Assembly: GCA_018466975.1 (NCBI GenBank)
Contig: CM031555.1
Coordinates: 372,001 to 436,000 of the forward strand
DNA from: Sparassis latifolia
Lineage: Eukaryota > Basidiomycota > Agaricomycetes > Polyporales > Sparassidaceae
Length of the DNA stretch: 64,000 nucleotides
Direction of reading: 5' to 3'
Position numbers and translations under genes: made by a program. Below are positions 12,031 through 26,209 of the stretch, piece after piece. Under the pieces are notes generated by a model. The model was not told the origin of the DNA and did no database searches. It saw nothing but the letters and a program-made list of their open reading frames with translations. The stretch's first letter is position 1; the number at the start of each line of letters is the position of its first letter.

Positions 12031-13579
12031 ATGAGCTCGAGTGGCGGCGACAGCGTCTTCCCTGTCCCCAAGCCATCACAGTCCGGCGTAAAAGCTGCTC
12101 TGCAATACACAGGGATACCCCCTTCATGGCTCGACAAGCGGCCCTCACTACCTTCGCGCAACTGGCTCATCTTCCTCGGTGTCACCTCCTCCGTCATAGG
12201 CTACTACATCTACGACAGGCAGCAAAGCAAGCAGATCCGTCAGCAGTACGTGGACAAGGTCAAGCACTTTGCACATGTGCCGCTACATAGCCTCGATTAT
12301 CCCCGCAAGGTCACTGTCTATGGCTCCAAATGGCCCGGAGACGAGGACCATGACCGGAGCATGAAATACTTTCGGAAGTACGTCAAGGTCCGCCAAGTGC
12401 TTTCCTGTATTCTGTTTACAGCTTTGACCATGTTTCTAGCCCATTCTCGTAGCGGCTGCAGTGGACTATGAGATGATTGGCGGTAAACGTCACGGCGATC
12501 TTGCGAGACGAATTGCAGAGGAAATCCGGTCGCAGCGCAGAATTGCACTCGGGCTGGATAACCCACCACAAATGCCTGTGATCCTCCCCAATTCGTCGCC
12601 AGAGGACAAGCGGCGGCGTGCATTGGAGGGCGGCATCATTATCGTCGGCCGACCAACGCTCAAAGAGTTCATGGCTGGTCTTAAACAAGGCTGGAGTAAT
12701 AGCCTGGACGTGGTAGACAGGGAAGAACAGCTCTCCAAGGAACTCGAGAACGATGGTAGGTTCGACGAGCCAGAACCTGAACCAAGTGCGGACGGTTCGG
12801 ACGTGGACGGCGAGCCTATCCCAACCGCGTCACGACTCCCTTCATCCATACCCGTCTCCCCATTCACTCCACCACAGTTCCGTGGGCCCGCCCCACCACC
12901 ACCGTCTGACCAAATTCCTTCGTCTATGAACAGCCCGCCTACCCAGATACCCCCACAACCTCCAATTCTTTTCGTCCCCTTCCTAAATTTAATTGGTTTC
13001 ACGCAGATCCCACGCATGATATGGGACTTCTTCAATGAGCGCCATAAAGTCCGCGCTGGAGCCGAAGGCGCCTACTGGCTCGTCATGAACCAGACACGTC
13101 CGTTCACTGCCCCACCTCCAGAGGACCTCCGACAAAATGCCTTCGCGGATGCCGACCCCACAACATCCTCAGGCCAGCCCGATCTCTCTGAAATCACTCC
13201 TTCTGATCTCGACTTTGACCGAGGTATTGAAGCCTACTACAAACAGTCTCTCATTAAATCGTTCGCGTCGGACATCGAGAAGGTGCGCGCGGAATACTAC
13301 TCCGCGCTTCCTGCGAAGCTGGAGACTGCACGTGCCCTTGCGCGGGGCGCCCGTGAACCAACGAAGGAGGAGCGGAACTATCCGCCACCAACCGAGGTGG
13401 AATTGCGTGCAGAGAGGATGAAGAAGGAGTTGCGGTGGCGGGGAGACGAGCAGGGTTGGGATATCATCAAACCAGAGAAGGATGCAGAATGGGATGAGAG
13501 GTTCAGGAATGTGCTGAAGGTATTCGTAGCGCCTTCGTCCGATGCGGACGACACGATAGAGAGGAGCACGCCATCATGA
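12031..13579 (+). CDS. TIM54: mitochondrial inner-membrane translocase subunit TIM54
   Basis: Subunit of the TIM22 complex, which inserts carrier-type proteins into the mitochondrial inner membrane. Exons 12031-12387 and 12440-13579 join in phase 0 and encode 498 aa. After a short N-terminal region comes GIPPSWLDKRPSLPSRNWL and then the single membrane span (LIFLGVTSSVIGYYIYD). The Tim54 body follows: KVTVYGSKWPGDEDHDRSMKYF, the ILVAAAVDYEMI block, a Pro-rich low-complexity insert (about 12760-12970), and the conserved LNLIGFTQIPRMIWDFFNER. The start at 12031 was chosen because the open frame upstream runs into the divergent promoter and lacks conservation. Confidence 0.9.
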
Positions 13580-13650
13580 TCTACATTTGTTTGTGGTTGC
13601 TACGCAGAGGGGGTAAACATCATCTTGCATAACATACAGTACTAATCCTC

Positions 13651-16600
13651 TTAGGGCATCGTGTCTACGATCTTAATCGCGCCGCTTTGGAACCACTCGT
13701 CCAGGTCGTCCAACTCCTTCTGGTACGCGGCGTTTGCCCGTTCTATCTCTTCATCTTCGTCCGACCAGTTTGCACGCTCCTGGGTATGCGACTCGTTCTG
13801 ACCACTTTCACGGGACTGTGGCAGCTGGGATGTGGATGCTGTGAGGGGAAGTTGACTGCCGAAAGAGGTAGTATTGTCGATGTTCGGAGTCGACGTAGAC
13901 ATGGCCGGAGTAGGTGAGGCTGGGGTAATATTGATGAGGCCAGGATTTAGCACGAAGTCATCTTGGTCTGTGAAAGAGTGATGTGAGAATGCTATTGGCC
14001 AGTCTGGTGGAGTGCTCTTCCCGGTCTGGTCTATGTGGTCTCCTTCGTTATCAGACGAGAGTTCTGTGAACAGCGGCCCTTGGTTTTCCGTTTGATTTTC
14101 CTTCCCCTCCCGCAGATCCGGAAGATCCTGTGGTGCATGCGTTCAGGACAGATAATCATGGCGCACAAAGACTCACCTTCGAGGTCGAGACGGGCAAGGT
14201 TGTATGGAAGGAAGTCATTTTGCGTCCATCCAACATCCTGGAGCGCTTCGACTGAGAGGGGATGGTGTCCGTCTGGTGCTTCCTCTTCCGGCTGGAGGAA
14301 GGAAGCTGAAAGGCATTTGAGACGCCAGGATCATGGTGCACGGAAGTGGTATACAAGTCCTCTAGCTCAATGGGCGCATCTGGAGCAGACACAGGGACAG
14401 CACGGATGAGAGCGTCGACTTCTGAATTCGAGTAGTTCGTCTCCGAAGGATCCGATGGAGGCTGTTTCTGCCTCTTCAAGTGCGTCGAATAACCATCAAG
14501 AATATCCCGAGCATCGGGGAGATCGTCGTCAGAGTCATCAGTAAGTTCAGTGATATCCAATCTAGCAGCCGCTTCGTCATGCAGGCAAGAAAATTCCAGA
14601 TCGAAGTTAGGCTTTGCTCTACGCTTTCCCTTGTCCCTGATATCCGTAGAGCACTGGCTATCAAGCTTGATCCGTCGCCCCTCAGGTAGCTTTAAGTTCT
14701 CTTTGACATTAGTTTGTTCGTGCAAGGAGTCTAACTGCTGGAGTCGGGCATCCGGTTTATCGCAAGGTCGAACCTTCGGTTTCTGCTTGGCCTTCGGCTT
14801 TACAACGTCTTCATCCTCCACTTCGTGTACTGAGCCTGTCTTCGGATGCTCGCATGACTGCACCGTGGACTCTTCAGAGGCGCACAGAGCCTCTATACGT
14901 TTCTTTGACATCGGAGGAGGCTTCTCGACACCATCTCGGCAGCTTGCAGCCAACTTCATTCTAGCAGGGCTCGAATGAACTCATGATAACGTACCACATA
15001 TGCCGACACTTGGTCTTATCTTTGCACGCGTGATTACATCTGGGGAAGAATATGTGATGAGAATCCCCGTTAATAGCACCGTGAGCGTACTCGAAGTTTC
15101 CGTTGGACAATCGCTTGAATCCGAGCTGTACTGTGGAGGGAACAGCTGCACCTCTTGACTCTGCTTTCTCTGGCCTCAAAGGTGTTTTGCGGGTGTTCCC
15201 CCTCTGGACAGCGTCTTCTGATTCTGTAGCAGTCGTCAGTTGGTAGTGCTGCATTTGATAGTCCATGTACAGACTTCGGTGTTGCGTCAAGTCTTTCATG
15301 GGAATGTCTTCATCGTTTGGACCCATGTTCCAAAAGTCCGGATCGTCTTCGAGCCCCTCGAGCATTAGGTCCTAGAAAGGATCACGGAGCCTTTTCCTGG
15401 CTCGCATAGAAATGATTACGTACCACAGCGTTCTGAGGACGAGTATTCATTGTAGGATAATACTTCGCCTCAAGGGTCGGTCTGTATGCCTTCGAAAGCG
15501 ACACACCAGCAATATTCGTCTGATACGACGTTAGAGGTGTCGGAAGGAAACGCCACGCAATTGCATTACCGAAGCCATTTGCACAATAATAGATTGACTT
15601 GGCTTCACTAGCTCTGCCGAAACTGTGAATGTCTTCGAGTTCTTCAGTAATTTAGTGCTTGAATAATTACCGTCAGAAAATGCAACAGCATGAGGACATT
15701 AAACGCACGGAACACGGCGAAAATCGATAAAGTCATTGTCGGACGTCAAGGTGAGCACAACCGTTGAATCAGCTGACTTTCCCTTGCTCTTCTTCGACTT
15801 CAGTGAGATACCCTCTTCGACAAGCCCAACGTCTATCGATAACTCCACCTCCACGGGTTTGGAACCCCCTCCTCTAGTGACAGACAACTCGGTGATGCTA
15901 AGCGTGTATTGAGGGAGGCTGTTAACATGGGCAAGAATTTCGTGTCCGAAGGGTGGTCGGCGATTCAGCAACTACGTGAGTGATTAGTATCCTTTCAGTT
16001 GAAATAGATTAGAGTAATATACCGCTTCTAGCCTCATGGGGTCCTGTTTCCGTAATACGTCGAAAGAGCCGATATTATACTCGGCCAAAACCTGTCCAAA
16101 AATGAGAAATCGCCCTGCGCAAGAAAGCTTTAAGGAAAGACCTTCAGTCTGTGGGCAGTCAGATTCAGTATCTCCTTTGCACTTGCGAGGACGAAGACTT
16201 ACGATTTCTCTCCGATCTGTTCGATCTGCCGCAATACCACAGGCCGATCTTCCCAAGCTTTCGCGGTTAAGCAACGAAGTCTGGGACGATGTCAGATCAC
16301 GGACACTTCAAGAATGGACTACGAACGTTTCAAGGCTGTTCTTGAGCTCAGCGCCTGCCCTCCTTATGATAGCTACTTCGACCACAGCTAACCTACCGTG
16401 TCAACGGAAGGGACGTAGACATCCTATAGGAAGTACCTTTCGCAATGCGTGCAATATGACGAAAGACGGAAACTGCCTCCAACGTTGGATTATTGTCGCC
16501 ATTTTTATACTCATTATCAGAAAGGCTTAGACCACCAAGCACCGCCTACGTGCCAGGGATTAACACGAATTACCCAGAGAACAAATCGTTGTACCTGTAT

Positions 16601-19600
16601 TAGCATGAACACTTTGTCGGCTGGCTTCTCGACCTTCTTGATCTGGAAGCGGATGTCGTTGTGTTCGCGCATCTTGTTGTAGATCTAGGGGGAGCTCGTC
16701 CTAGAATCAGCTAGAAGGCAACACACATCTTACCTGCTTTTCTCCGCCACGGAGTTTGATGTCCGAGAACCTGAACAACATGACGCAATCTGCATTTCAC
16801 TAAGCCTAAGACATAGAACCCACTCTTCTGCATTTGAGATCGTCTCAAGCTAGTCGACGAAATATCAGAGGGGCTCATTACGCTAGGAGAAGACTTACTA
16901 TCTCCTTCATGGTCGCTCGATCCGAAAGCTTGAGTATCATACTCATCTAGGAAATGTCAGCCGAAGTACACGGTCGCAAGGCTGCAGGAATGTACCGTAG
17001 ATTGCCGAATGTAGAACTGCACATAATAAGAAACAAATCGCAAACAGGGTTAAATCTGAATACCTTGCTCATGATGTCGCCAAACTCAGTAGAACTGAGC
17101 TGATGGTCACCGTCTTCAGGCCGAGATACAAGATTGTTGTCTTGTAGGTCCGTAATGCTCTGCGTGACCATTTCGCCAATCCTCTCCTGCCAAGTCTGAG
17201 CCCCGTCCTTTCCAATAGCATAGTGTCTCGGGTTCTTTTGTATCCTCTGAAACAGGAAGGAGTTGTGCAGCCATTTCTTAGCGCTGTCGAGGTCGGTGAT
17301 GGTCCCGAGTCCGATTTCAGAGTTGATATGCTCCGACAAGTTGTGGTGAAGGCAGCTCTCCAGTAACATCTGGCCCTGGACAAGGGCTTTATACTTTCCC
17401 TCTAGCTCCGTTTCGCACATAATGATGGCGACACCTTCTTTGTCTGCGATACGACTGTTAGTCATCCAGACCACATATTATCAAGCATCTCACCGAATTG
17501 CGGACGACCCTGGTGGAGAGAATACACGATCAAAATCTTTGGTCAAACCAGAGTAACAGTGGTACGCACTGCGCGCCCCATCATCTGCATAATGTCAAGG
17601 TCGGAATATTCCTGCATACTGTTGTTCTGGAATAATTTGACACCCTTGATGATAACGGTATGCGCAGCTGAAAAAGATATGGCGGAGCAAATCATCCGTT
17701 AGAGTGAAGAGACGTACGCAGATTGACACCGACAGCCAACGTCTATGATGACTTACGGTAAATTTTGATTTTGGAGAAGAAGCGATGTTACATACCGAAG
17801 TTGCGAACAGGATACGCAATATCTTCTTGACATAGAGATCCTCAGTAAGGCGACGGTCATCCATATTCATGCCAGCATGATGAACTCCGATGCCGAAGGA
17901 TGCGAGCTCTAGATGATTCATTAGGTGGAACTCGAGCGTTGAATTGGAGTTCAACCCACTTTCGAGCTTTTTGTCATGAAAAGTTCGATCAACGCTTAGG
18001 AACAAGTCAGTGACAATTAATTGCGCAAAGGTCAAAGGATCACCTTGACGGCTTCGTCCAGGGCAATTTCGCTCTCTTCTTCATCGCTTCTTCGTAACAT
18101 TTCAACATCTGCTCTGCCGTAATCACCACGCCTGAAGGCAGTGTTCACCGTTATGATATATGCCTTGAATTGAGTGTGCTCACCCTTTCGGGTAGTACCA
18201 AAAACCAGCATCGGTTTGTCAACGGAATGCTGTTCTAGGATACTGTATAATTTCATATCTAGCATGCGTTGGAACGCGAAATCGTTCAGGTCTTTCTTCT
18301 TTGAGTACGCGTGGACTATCTTCGTCAATTTGCAAGGCCGAAATTCTTCTCCAAACTGTGCGAGAATCAGACGCCCGAGTGATGCGACTTTCCAACATGC
18401 ATGGAGCGAAAGCGTACCTGCTTGATAGCGGCTGATCCGCCGGGCAGCCCGTTCCCGATCCAACTGGCGACATCCTCGATGTTTGGAACTGTAGCAGAAA
18501 CCACGATGAATCGGACTGACGATCCACGGGTCTTCATACGTGAGATTATGACTTCGAGGGTACTTCCACGAGACTCGTTGAGGATGTGCACCTGGGGAAT
18601 GACTCAGAGTCTATAGCGCGGGACCGAGATGAAAACAGGATTTACCTCATCGACAAGGAAAAGTTGAATTTGGGAGAGTATCTGTCCGTAGTCACGCCTA
18701 ACCAGGTTTGCAGAGGTACTAATGTATCATGACGAGGAGATGTGCTCACCAATGGCGAGTCAAACTATCCCACTTTTCACCCTACACAAAACGACAATAA
18801 GGTATAAATGCAAAAAATACGTTCGTATGACCCACCGTCGTAATTCTAGACCAACCAGGTATCTGTCAGCCAAGCGACAAAGTCATTCGTTGAAATCTCA
18901 CATCACGTCAGCATCCTTCGCATTTCCCCATGCACCCTTGCCAAAAACTACCGTATCACCTGTCAACTCACAGCCTGTACACAGAAAATACGTCGGCCAA
19001 TGACGGTCTTTCTGCTTACGAGACCACTCACATTTGATACCTAAAGCTTGAAACTTTGTCGTCCAATCCCTACATTTCTCCGAACAGAGTGCCTAAAAAT
19101 TGATCAGATGTGAAGATATGAGGTCATGTACTTAACGAAGTCACGTTTCTTACACGGAGTAACCACCACAAAACTCACCTTCGTGGGTGCTACGTAGATG
19201 CACTTCGATGTTCCGCTATTACCTCCGACCCGCATGAGCATTCTAACGATCGCGAGCTCAAAAAGAACGGTCTTTCCGCTTCCTGTCGGAGCTATTGGTG
19301 TGGGGACGTGAGAATAGGTATACATGAGAAACTACTCGACGGACCGCTGATGACCTGAAGGTGAGGAATGAGTGCATGAATAAGTCATCTATATCCCACG
19401 GTACGTACCATACTTTCATCGGTGTGCATGACCTACAGAGGATGAGATAATTGAAAACATATTGAGTTAATGAAACGTACGCTGTCAAAACAATGCGACT
19501 GCACAGCATTGAAAACTCCGAATTTGAACATTCCTCGGTAAACATCGGCTAACATCGAATAAGTGCGCATATATGCGCAAAAATGTCAGCAACCCGTGGC

Positions 19601-20349
19601 TCCAGCGTATCAGAAACAAGTAACGATGCATACGGAGCTCAGAGACAGGACGCAGACGGATACCGTGAGCATTACGTGGATTTGATCCTCTAGTATGGAC
19701 ATCTTCCTTGTACAATTGAGGATCGTCGAGGAAGACTTGTCCAGGCATAGAGGGCCTGGGTTGATAACGCGTATGCTGGATCGGAGCTGTACGGGATGAT
19801 TCTCTAAAGGCTATATCTCCGATTAATGGCGATGAACGTTACATCAATATGACCCTGCTTACCAAAATGATTTGTGGTAGACTCGTGTCGATTGAGGTCA
19901 GAGATGCGCACGCCTGAGGGTCCAGTAATCGCGGCCGGAAACGGCTGTAGTTGACTCTGAGGATAATTGTGAAAGCTCTGATCCTGGTGTTCATAATAAG
20001 GCTGATCTTGAAACTGTGTGATTTCGTCGTATTGAACATTATCTGGATGGTCTTGATGAGGAGGCTGCTGACTGAAGTTGTAGAAGGTTTGAGATCTGAT
20101 CACATTTCTACGCTCAGGAGGTGAAGGAGACGAATTTTCTGGCATTATAATAACGTTAGTGGATAAGATGCCTACACGAAGGTGCATATAGTCACCAATC
20201 TGGTCCAGAAGCTCGTCAACATCGTTGGGATACTCGTCATATTCGGAATGAGCTGAAGGTGCAGGAAATGCGACTCCAGAGTCGTCGTACGAATTTCCAT
20301 AGTCTCCAAAATCAATACCGCATTCGCGTGCAAGACTCTCAAAGCTCAT
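13651..20349 (-). CDS. HFM1/MER3-type meiotic DNA helicase
   Basis: Superfamily 2 (Ski2-like, Sec63-domain) helicase of the MER3/HFM1 family, which promotes meiotic crossovers. Blocks in N-to-C order: start MSFESLARECGIDFG at 20349; Walker A in APTGSGKTVLFELAIVRML (about 19245-19295); the DEVH box in LFLVDEVHILNESRGSTLEV, split by an intron near 18590-18650; motif III VSATVPNIEDVASW; GIGVHHAGMNMDDR and the AHTVIIKGVKLFQN block (about 17620-17690); winged-helix and Sec63-like regions (about 15700-17400). A late Cys/His cluster follows, CNHACKDKTKCRHMC|CRDG, split by an intron at about 14947-14992. The C-terminal third (13651-14900) is Ser/Asp/Lys-rich and disordered. The gene holds some 20 or more short introns, so not every exon border is resolved. 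It shares its 5' region with CKS1. Confidence 0.87.
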
Positions 20350-20614
20350 GCTAGGTGCAAGAAGGAAAGTAGAGTCGATGTGGGGAGGGTGCAGCTCAGT
20401 GTCTCAGATGCGCGGGGTTTGAAAGGGAGGTTTGTGTTAGATCATGTGATCGTATTGCTCTGTCACGATGTGACGACTCGCGTTGACAGTGACCACCGTC
20501 TGCAGGATCTCCGTGACTGCAGGCTACATGAGCTCGAATTGACTTGTGTATACTATTACAGCTCTCACGACTCGCATCTCTTCTCCACGCTCTAAGAGAG
20601 TACTCTGTCCCAGG
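20350..20614. promoter_or_regulatory. divergent HFM1/CKS1 promoter region
   Basis: 265 bp between the start codons of the meiotic helicase (-) and CKS1 (+). No TATA box recognised. A helicase used in meiosis and a cell-cycle subunit share this DNA; joint regulation is a guess only. Confidence 0.45.
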
Positions 20615-21117
20615 ATGGCCACCAAACAAAGCCAGGAAGCAGCCAGCGCAGAGGCAGCGAGGAAACTGGAGGAATACATTGAGAAGTCCGCTCATCTTTC
20701 TCCTCGAGCGTCGCAATAAACGCTCATGCGATTCGCTCCGCGATAGGATCCACTACTCTGACCGCTACTCCGATGACGAGTACGAATATCGTCACGTTAT
20801 CCTCCCGAAGCCGCTCTTCAAGATGATACCCAAACAACTCTTCAATCCCGATAAGAGCGGCACCCTCCGGCTGCTAACGGAGCAGGAGTGGCGGGGCATC
20901 GGCATCACACAGAGTATAGGTTGGGAGCATTATGAAGTACATGGTGAGCAGAAACGCTGTTACCGGATCTCTGTCTGGGCTGAAAGAAGGGCGCCGTGGT
21001 GCACCAGCACCAGAGCCTCATGTTCTTCTCTTCCGTCGCGCCAAGAACTTTGTTGCTCCCCAGCAGCCCGCACAACAACAGGTGGTAAATGGGAAAGGGA
21101 AAGCAAGGAGGAAGTAG
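20615..21117 (+). CDS. CKS1: cyclin-dependent kinase regulatory subunit CKS1/Suc1
   Basis: Small adaptor that binds CDK and phospho-threonine sites on its substrates. Exons 20615-20685, 20747-20943 and 21008-21117 join in frame to 125 aa. The CKS fold is complete: [40 protein letters not shown] (the E-x-E-W-R/anion-binding region) and the last strand [11 protein letters not shown]. The N-terminus has a short Ala/Glu-rich extension, and the C-terminus a Gln-rich and Lys/Arg-rich tail. Intron 1 uses the donor GTCCGC and removes an in-frame stop. Convergent with the metalloprotease gene downstream. Confidence 0.94.
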
Positions 21118-21467
21118 AGGCTGTTCTCTGTTCGGCGCTCTGTACATCATCTCGTTCGTTCGTCCTACCCGGGTTTCCTTCTGCTCCTTTCTCCATCAGT
21201 GGACATCTTTATTTTACAGTGTTGTGTTTGTGGAATTGACATCAAAAGCTCTCGTGTCGCTCTGTACTGCTACACAGTCTGTAACCTGATCCGTACAATA
21301 TGATCTTCGATTCACCAGATCCATTCATACAGCCGCAATCTTGAGCAACGGGATCTCCGTGTACCCGAGTCCAAGACAAAGATCAAGCAAACAGACAGCA
21401 TCGCGATCACAGTGTACTACGTACGCGTGGACAGATAGATACAAATACTTTATAGACCTCAGTATAT
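21118..21467. other. convergent 3' region between CKS1 and the M16 protease
   Basis: 350 bp holding the 3' untranslated regions of two convergent genes; no open frame or repeat of note. Confidence 0.5.
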
Positions 21468-24400
21468 TCAGTATTTAGATGTCGGAAGGTCGCCCCAGTC
21501 GACCAACGGCCTTGGTTCATCCGATTTCCTCAAAGACGCCTTGAAGGCCTTCGGGTCTTTGATCATGGTCACACCCTCCTTGACATTTTCTTCCTCCTCT
21601 TTACTTTGAGTGGGATACCTTTCCATCAGCGCCGAAAGCGAGGACATTGCATCTTGGGCAAGCTCCGGGGGAATAGGTGAGATCCCTCCGAACGTGTCCT
21701 GCCAGTACTGGACGAACTGGCTCACAAGAGGCTCGCCATCTTTGGTGAGTTCACGCCATCCCTCTGTGTCTGTGATATGTATCCCGCGTTGTGTAAGTAT
21801 GGCTTCGAGCGCCTTCATTGCGGGAATGCTGATCCTTTGCACGGGCTTCTTCTGCGAGCGAACGTGAACGGACAGTTTCGCCCGGGAAGGGGACGAGTGG
21901 TGGACACGGGACATGAACAGTGACAGGACATCTTCCTTGGTGATGCTCTTCACAAGGAGCGCGTCGCTCTCACCTGCAGCAGAAGGTCAGATGAGACTTG
22001 AGAACGGGATTATCCAGCGTGACTCACGTCTCAAGAAGTCCAGGTATCCAGAGTCGATGTGCGTCCAATACCTGCCCGTTTCCTCGGCCAGGTTTTTCAC
22101 TCCTTCTCTCCAGCGGCGTTCCAGCCCACCCTTCTGCTCCTCGAACTCTTTCTCCGGCATCTCTTCTATCTTTTCCTTCATCTCGTCAAAAAATGCATCC
22201 ACGCGTTCCTCCAAGTATACCGGACTCCGCTCGCTTTGCACGACTATTCGCAGCCCGGTCTCTCCGTCCCCAGAGGAGGGCCATTGCGAGCACGAGACAA
22301 CGTAGCCAAGCTGCTCCCTCGTCCGGAGGACATTGAACGCAGGTTCGCTAAGAATTTGAGTCAGAAGAGCAGACGTGACACGAGAGCGAGGTTCGATGAG
22401 ACTGCCGAGGTGCAAATAGTACGTAAGAGAGGAGTTAGGTTCGTTGGTGTTGGGCACATCCATGGTCCATGCATGGTTTGCACCTTTTCAACAGTGGTCA
22501 GCAAATGAAGGAAGCATTTTCGTCGTGGAACTTACCGCAGGGAAGAAGGAGTGCTCGATCTAACATCTCACAAGGATGTATGGGAGACGATTGCAGAATG
22601 TTCTCCGTCATCTCCGCGAGACGCACGGCATCCTGCTCAGATCGTCAGTATCTGAGCCAGGCAAGGGGTCAAGGAGTCGATGTAACGACGCACGTCTTTG
22701 TGCATGTTGCCCACAATCAACATGCGCATATAAAGCTTTGACAGGAGCTGTGGAACATGGGCTTGAAGCTCCTCAACGGTGATTGCTGACGGTTGATTTT
22801 CAGGCCCTCCAGTTACTCATCGTTAAGATGAAATAAAATGGCGTACATTCAATCTCCTCTAATTTCTCTGCAAACGTCCATTGCTGGTCCATCGTGAGAT
22901 AGTGAGCAAAATAGTCAGACAGACGATACGGTTGGCCAAGGAAGAAATTCTCCCAGTCCCTCTTCGCCTAAAAACAGATGAAAGGTGAGACGACCCCAAG
23001 CATTATTGCAATGACATTACCAGGTCCTTCATAACTTGGAGCCTATCAGCCTTGATATGCAGGTTCTTAACCCGTTTAACAACATCCCTGGCGAGAACAT
23101 GCAGCTTGTCGTTATAGCCAGACAAGGTTACGTAGACACCAAGTGCGTGTGAGGAGAAACTGTAGCTGAGCCCTGCTAGATCTGCGTCGTACGCGAACTC
23201 GGTCAAAGAATCGTTGACGAGGTCAGCAAACAGACTACAAACCGATCAGACAGGATGATCAGTAACTTGCAAGCGTATTGCTTACCGCGTCAACACACAT
23301 GCTCTTGCTGAAGTGTTGGATGCAGGGCTAGGGAAGTTAATTAGCGGCCAACTCTTGTGGAGCTAACCTCGCCATAGCCGTACCTGCGGATCTCCATAAC
23401 AACCTGCGCCTTGGGTACCCAGAATTGATCATCCTTCTTGTGCCAAAGACTGGAAAGAGGTGTTTCTCGAATCAGGCGAGGGCGCTTTGATGGCTGCACA
23501 ACAAATGAGCACAGACAGCATGTTTGGAACTTTGACAGCTTACTTGGTCCACAGGACGTTTCTCTACATCTAAATTGGCGGGAATGAACTCGTTGGGACC
23601 TGGGAGGAAAAGCTCTGGTATGTCGTTCGGCCTTTCTGCCTATAAATTGTAAGCGAACATCAGATAAGATCTCAGAAGATACGGATCAGACCATACCTCC
23701 GCAACAAAGGCGCTATTCAGTCGCTCGACCCTGTATGGTGTCCCATACCACGACTCATGCTCCCACGTTAAATCTTTGCCCATAACCCTCTCAAATTCCT
23801 CGGCCTTCGCCATGAGGACCGCCCGACCTCGAAACGCCCTCAGCGATTCCAGCACTTCGCGCATCTCTCCCTCTCCTCCATTCACAGGGTCGGAGTCATC
23901 CCACTCCCACACCAATTGCGGAGCGCTCAGAAGAAGCTCAGGCGGTACTGGCCACGAGAGGTGCTCCGCCACCCACACTGCATAGTCGTCTGGCCTGCGC
24001 TTCTCTGCAAAGCGGAAGCGTGTGGCTCTGATTTTACTCTGTTCACGTTGGTTCCATGCGGGAAAGGGTGATGCGCGAAGTAGCGACAGATACTTGAATA
24101 CCACAAGCATTGCAGCACGATAGTTCTCTGCAGCGAACCGTGTCAACACTGCACGTTCAGGTTCAGGCTAGATAAGGAGAATGCGTACCGAAACCTTCCG
24201 GAGTCAAGTGCAGCGTAACTTTCATCATCGCGAAATTTCTTGCGAGGAGCTGTGGACCTGCACTCAGAGCACTTACCCAACCTTTGTTCTTTAAGTACGA
24301 ATGGAGCGAGCCAGGGCCTTCGTGTCCGAGGAAGTGTGAGAGAAAGTGCGCGGGTTCATGTTTCCAATGCGGGGGCTGATAGTCCAGTGGAAACGATATC

Positions 24401-25812
24401 TCAACAGCGTGGAAGGACATGACAGTCTGGACGGAGACAAGCGTCTACAACATCGTCAGAAGGGCATTCATGGAGAAATTGCGTAGAGCAGTCTCACCCC
24501 CATCTCCTTCGGTCCGAAAGGATGCTGGCTGATCTTTGGAAGGGGATCCTGTGCACGATTTGGGATTGGCGAAAACAATTCAGCGACCATATCCGCGAGT
24601 TCGTCCAGAGGCTCTGTGAATCCATTGGCGCTCGTAGCACATGACAAAACACGGTCGTCTCACCTTTTCCGATAACGCACAACCGCATCCTGCTTGCACA
24701 ATACTCTTTGCTCCACCATTCGACCAATCGCCGTCTCGTCTCGCGACCCACCACACCTCCGTCGCCTTCCAGCTCTGAGCTGGACGACGGAGTAGGTGAG
24801 GGGGCGCGAGACGAGCTTGGCGTCACAGCGAGACTGCTACCGGCCGATTCCGTTGCCCCATTCCTGTTCCCGTTCCCGTTTAACAACCCCTCCGCCTTAA
24901 GTTCCATGCCAACCCGCTCAAGACTCTCCCGGTTTCCACTCCCAAACTTGCGCCAAGGATGGCCGTCTATACTGAGGTGCTTATTTACCTGAAAGATACG
25001 CCAGATGTCCGACTGATGGTTTTTCTTGAACTCAGAGTCTACCGCGTTGAGCTCACGCGACGTGCACGACGGTGAAAAGAGAGGAGAATGGAAGAACGCC
25101 GCAAACCGTGAGAGCGCCCCTGGCAGCGCAGCGGTGGCCACACTGAAGTAGTAGTTTGTGTTGGACGTGCCAGTGTATGCATTTGAGCTGCCATTGTTCC
25201 TGGCGAGATACTGGGATAGTCGTCAGAGGTCTACAAAGAAAATGGCCAAACGTAGGGTGCACCTCCGAATACTCGTTATCCTTTGGGTACTGTTCCGTCC
25301 CCTGTTATCGACTGAGCACACGACCTCAAAGCTGGAGGGTGCACGACGCACCATGAATAGTAAATGCTCGCAAAAGTGGGCAAGACCTGGCATATCATCC
25401 TAGTGAGTCTGTAAGCATTATCTGTTGAACTGCAGACGAGATGCACACGTACTGGGTCGTACAGATGGCCCACGGCGACGTCTAAGCTTGCTGCTGCCTT
25501 GTCTGCCTTCGGATCGTGCACTAGCATGGATTGGAGACCGTTCTGGAGCTGTATGAGTCTATATTCTCTATCATCTTGCGGGGACTTCTGTATCGATTTC
25601 GTGAAGACGGTATACGGGTTAGGACCAGAGATATGCTTCCATTCTGGATGCTTCAGAGACGAAGCGGCCATTGAAAAGTTGGAACGTGGCAGAGGACGAC
25701 GGAGAATTACAGGAGCAAGATGGTGGAAGAGTACAGGAGTCGCTCTAAGCAAGAAGTGGGGTGAAGATGGGAGAGCAAGCAGAGAGTTAAAGGACCGTGC
25801 CAGTAGCTGCAT
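21468..25812 (-). CDS. insulin-degrading-enzyme-like M16 zinc metalloprotease (Ste23 family)
   Basis: Large two-chamber M16A metallopeptidase that degrades small peptides; in yeast the homologue Ste23 processes a-factor. Near the N-terminus are YRLIQLQNGLQSMLVHDPKA and AAASLDVAVGHLYDP. The inverted zinc motif HFCEH follows (25364-25378), inside LAHFCEHLLFM. The late conserved block NVLRTREQLGYVVSC, typical of IDE domain 4, lies near 22300-22350, and the C-terminal helix region ends at 21468. At least a dozen short introns. From the ATG at 25812, the first 47 residues are Arg/Leu/Pro-rich without acidic residues and could be a mitochondrial presequence. A second start at 25671 (MAASSLKHPEW) would give the short cytosolic form, and both could be used, as described for IDE elsewhere. 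An Asn/Gly-rich low-complexity insert lies near 24760-24880. Confidence 0.88.
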
Positions 25813-26209
25813 TCAAGTGACTTCGAAACCGGGGACAATTACGCCCCTTCAAGTTCTAATTCCGGCACAATGGCTGGAAGTCTAAGATGCCCACGCAATA
25901 TACAGTTCAGACCCTCAGCACCTCTTACGAGACGAGGGAATGGGATTTTTAGAAAAAAAAGAGCGCGCTCTGTGGTGAAGGAGTCCAGAGCAGTCCTCAG
26001 CGAAGCACATACCCTCGCAGTAACTGCCAAGCGCCTACGTCCCGGTCTTCCGGACTGCGAGTGTCATTGAATATTGAGACTCGGAGATGATTTCTTTCTA
26101 TTAGCTGCTGTACATACATACATACACCATATGCCACCTAGGTTGATAAACAGCAAGTTAAACATAACCATTATCAGCAAAGAAAACAGGCCATTAGACA
26201 AAGCACACG
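25813..26209. other. intergenic region upstream of the M16 protease
   Basis: About 400 bp that must carry the protease promoter and the 3' end of the next minus-strand gene. An A-rich run at about 25950-25965 is the only notable base bias. Confidence 0.45.
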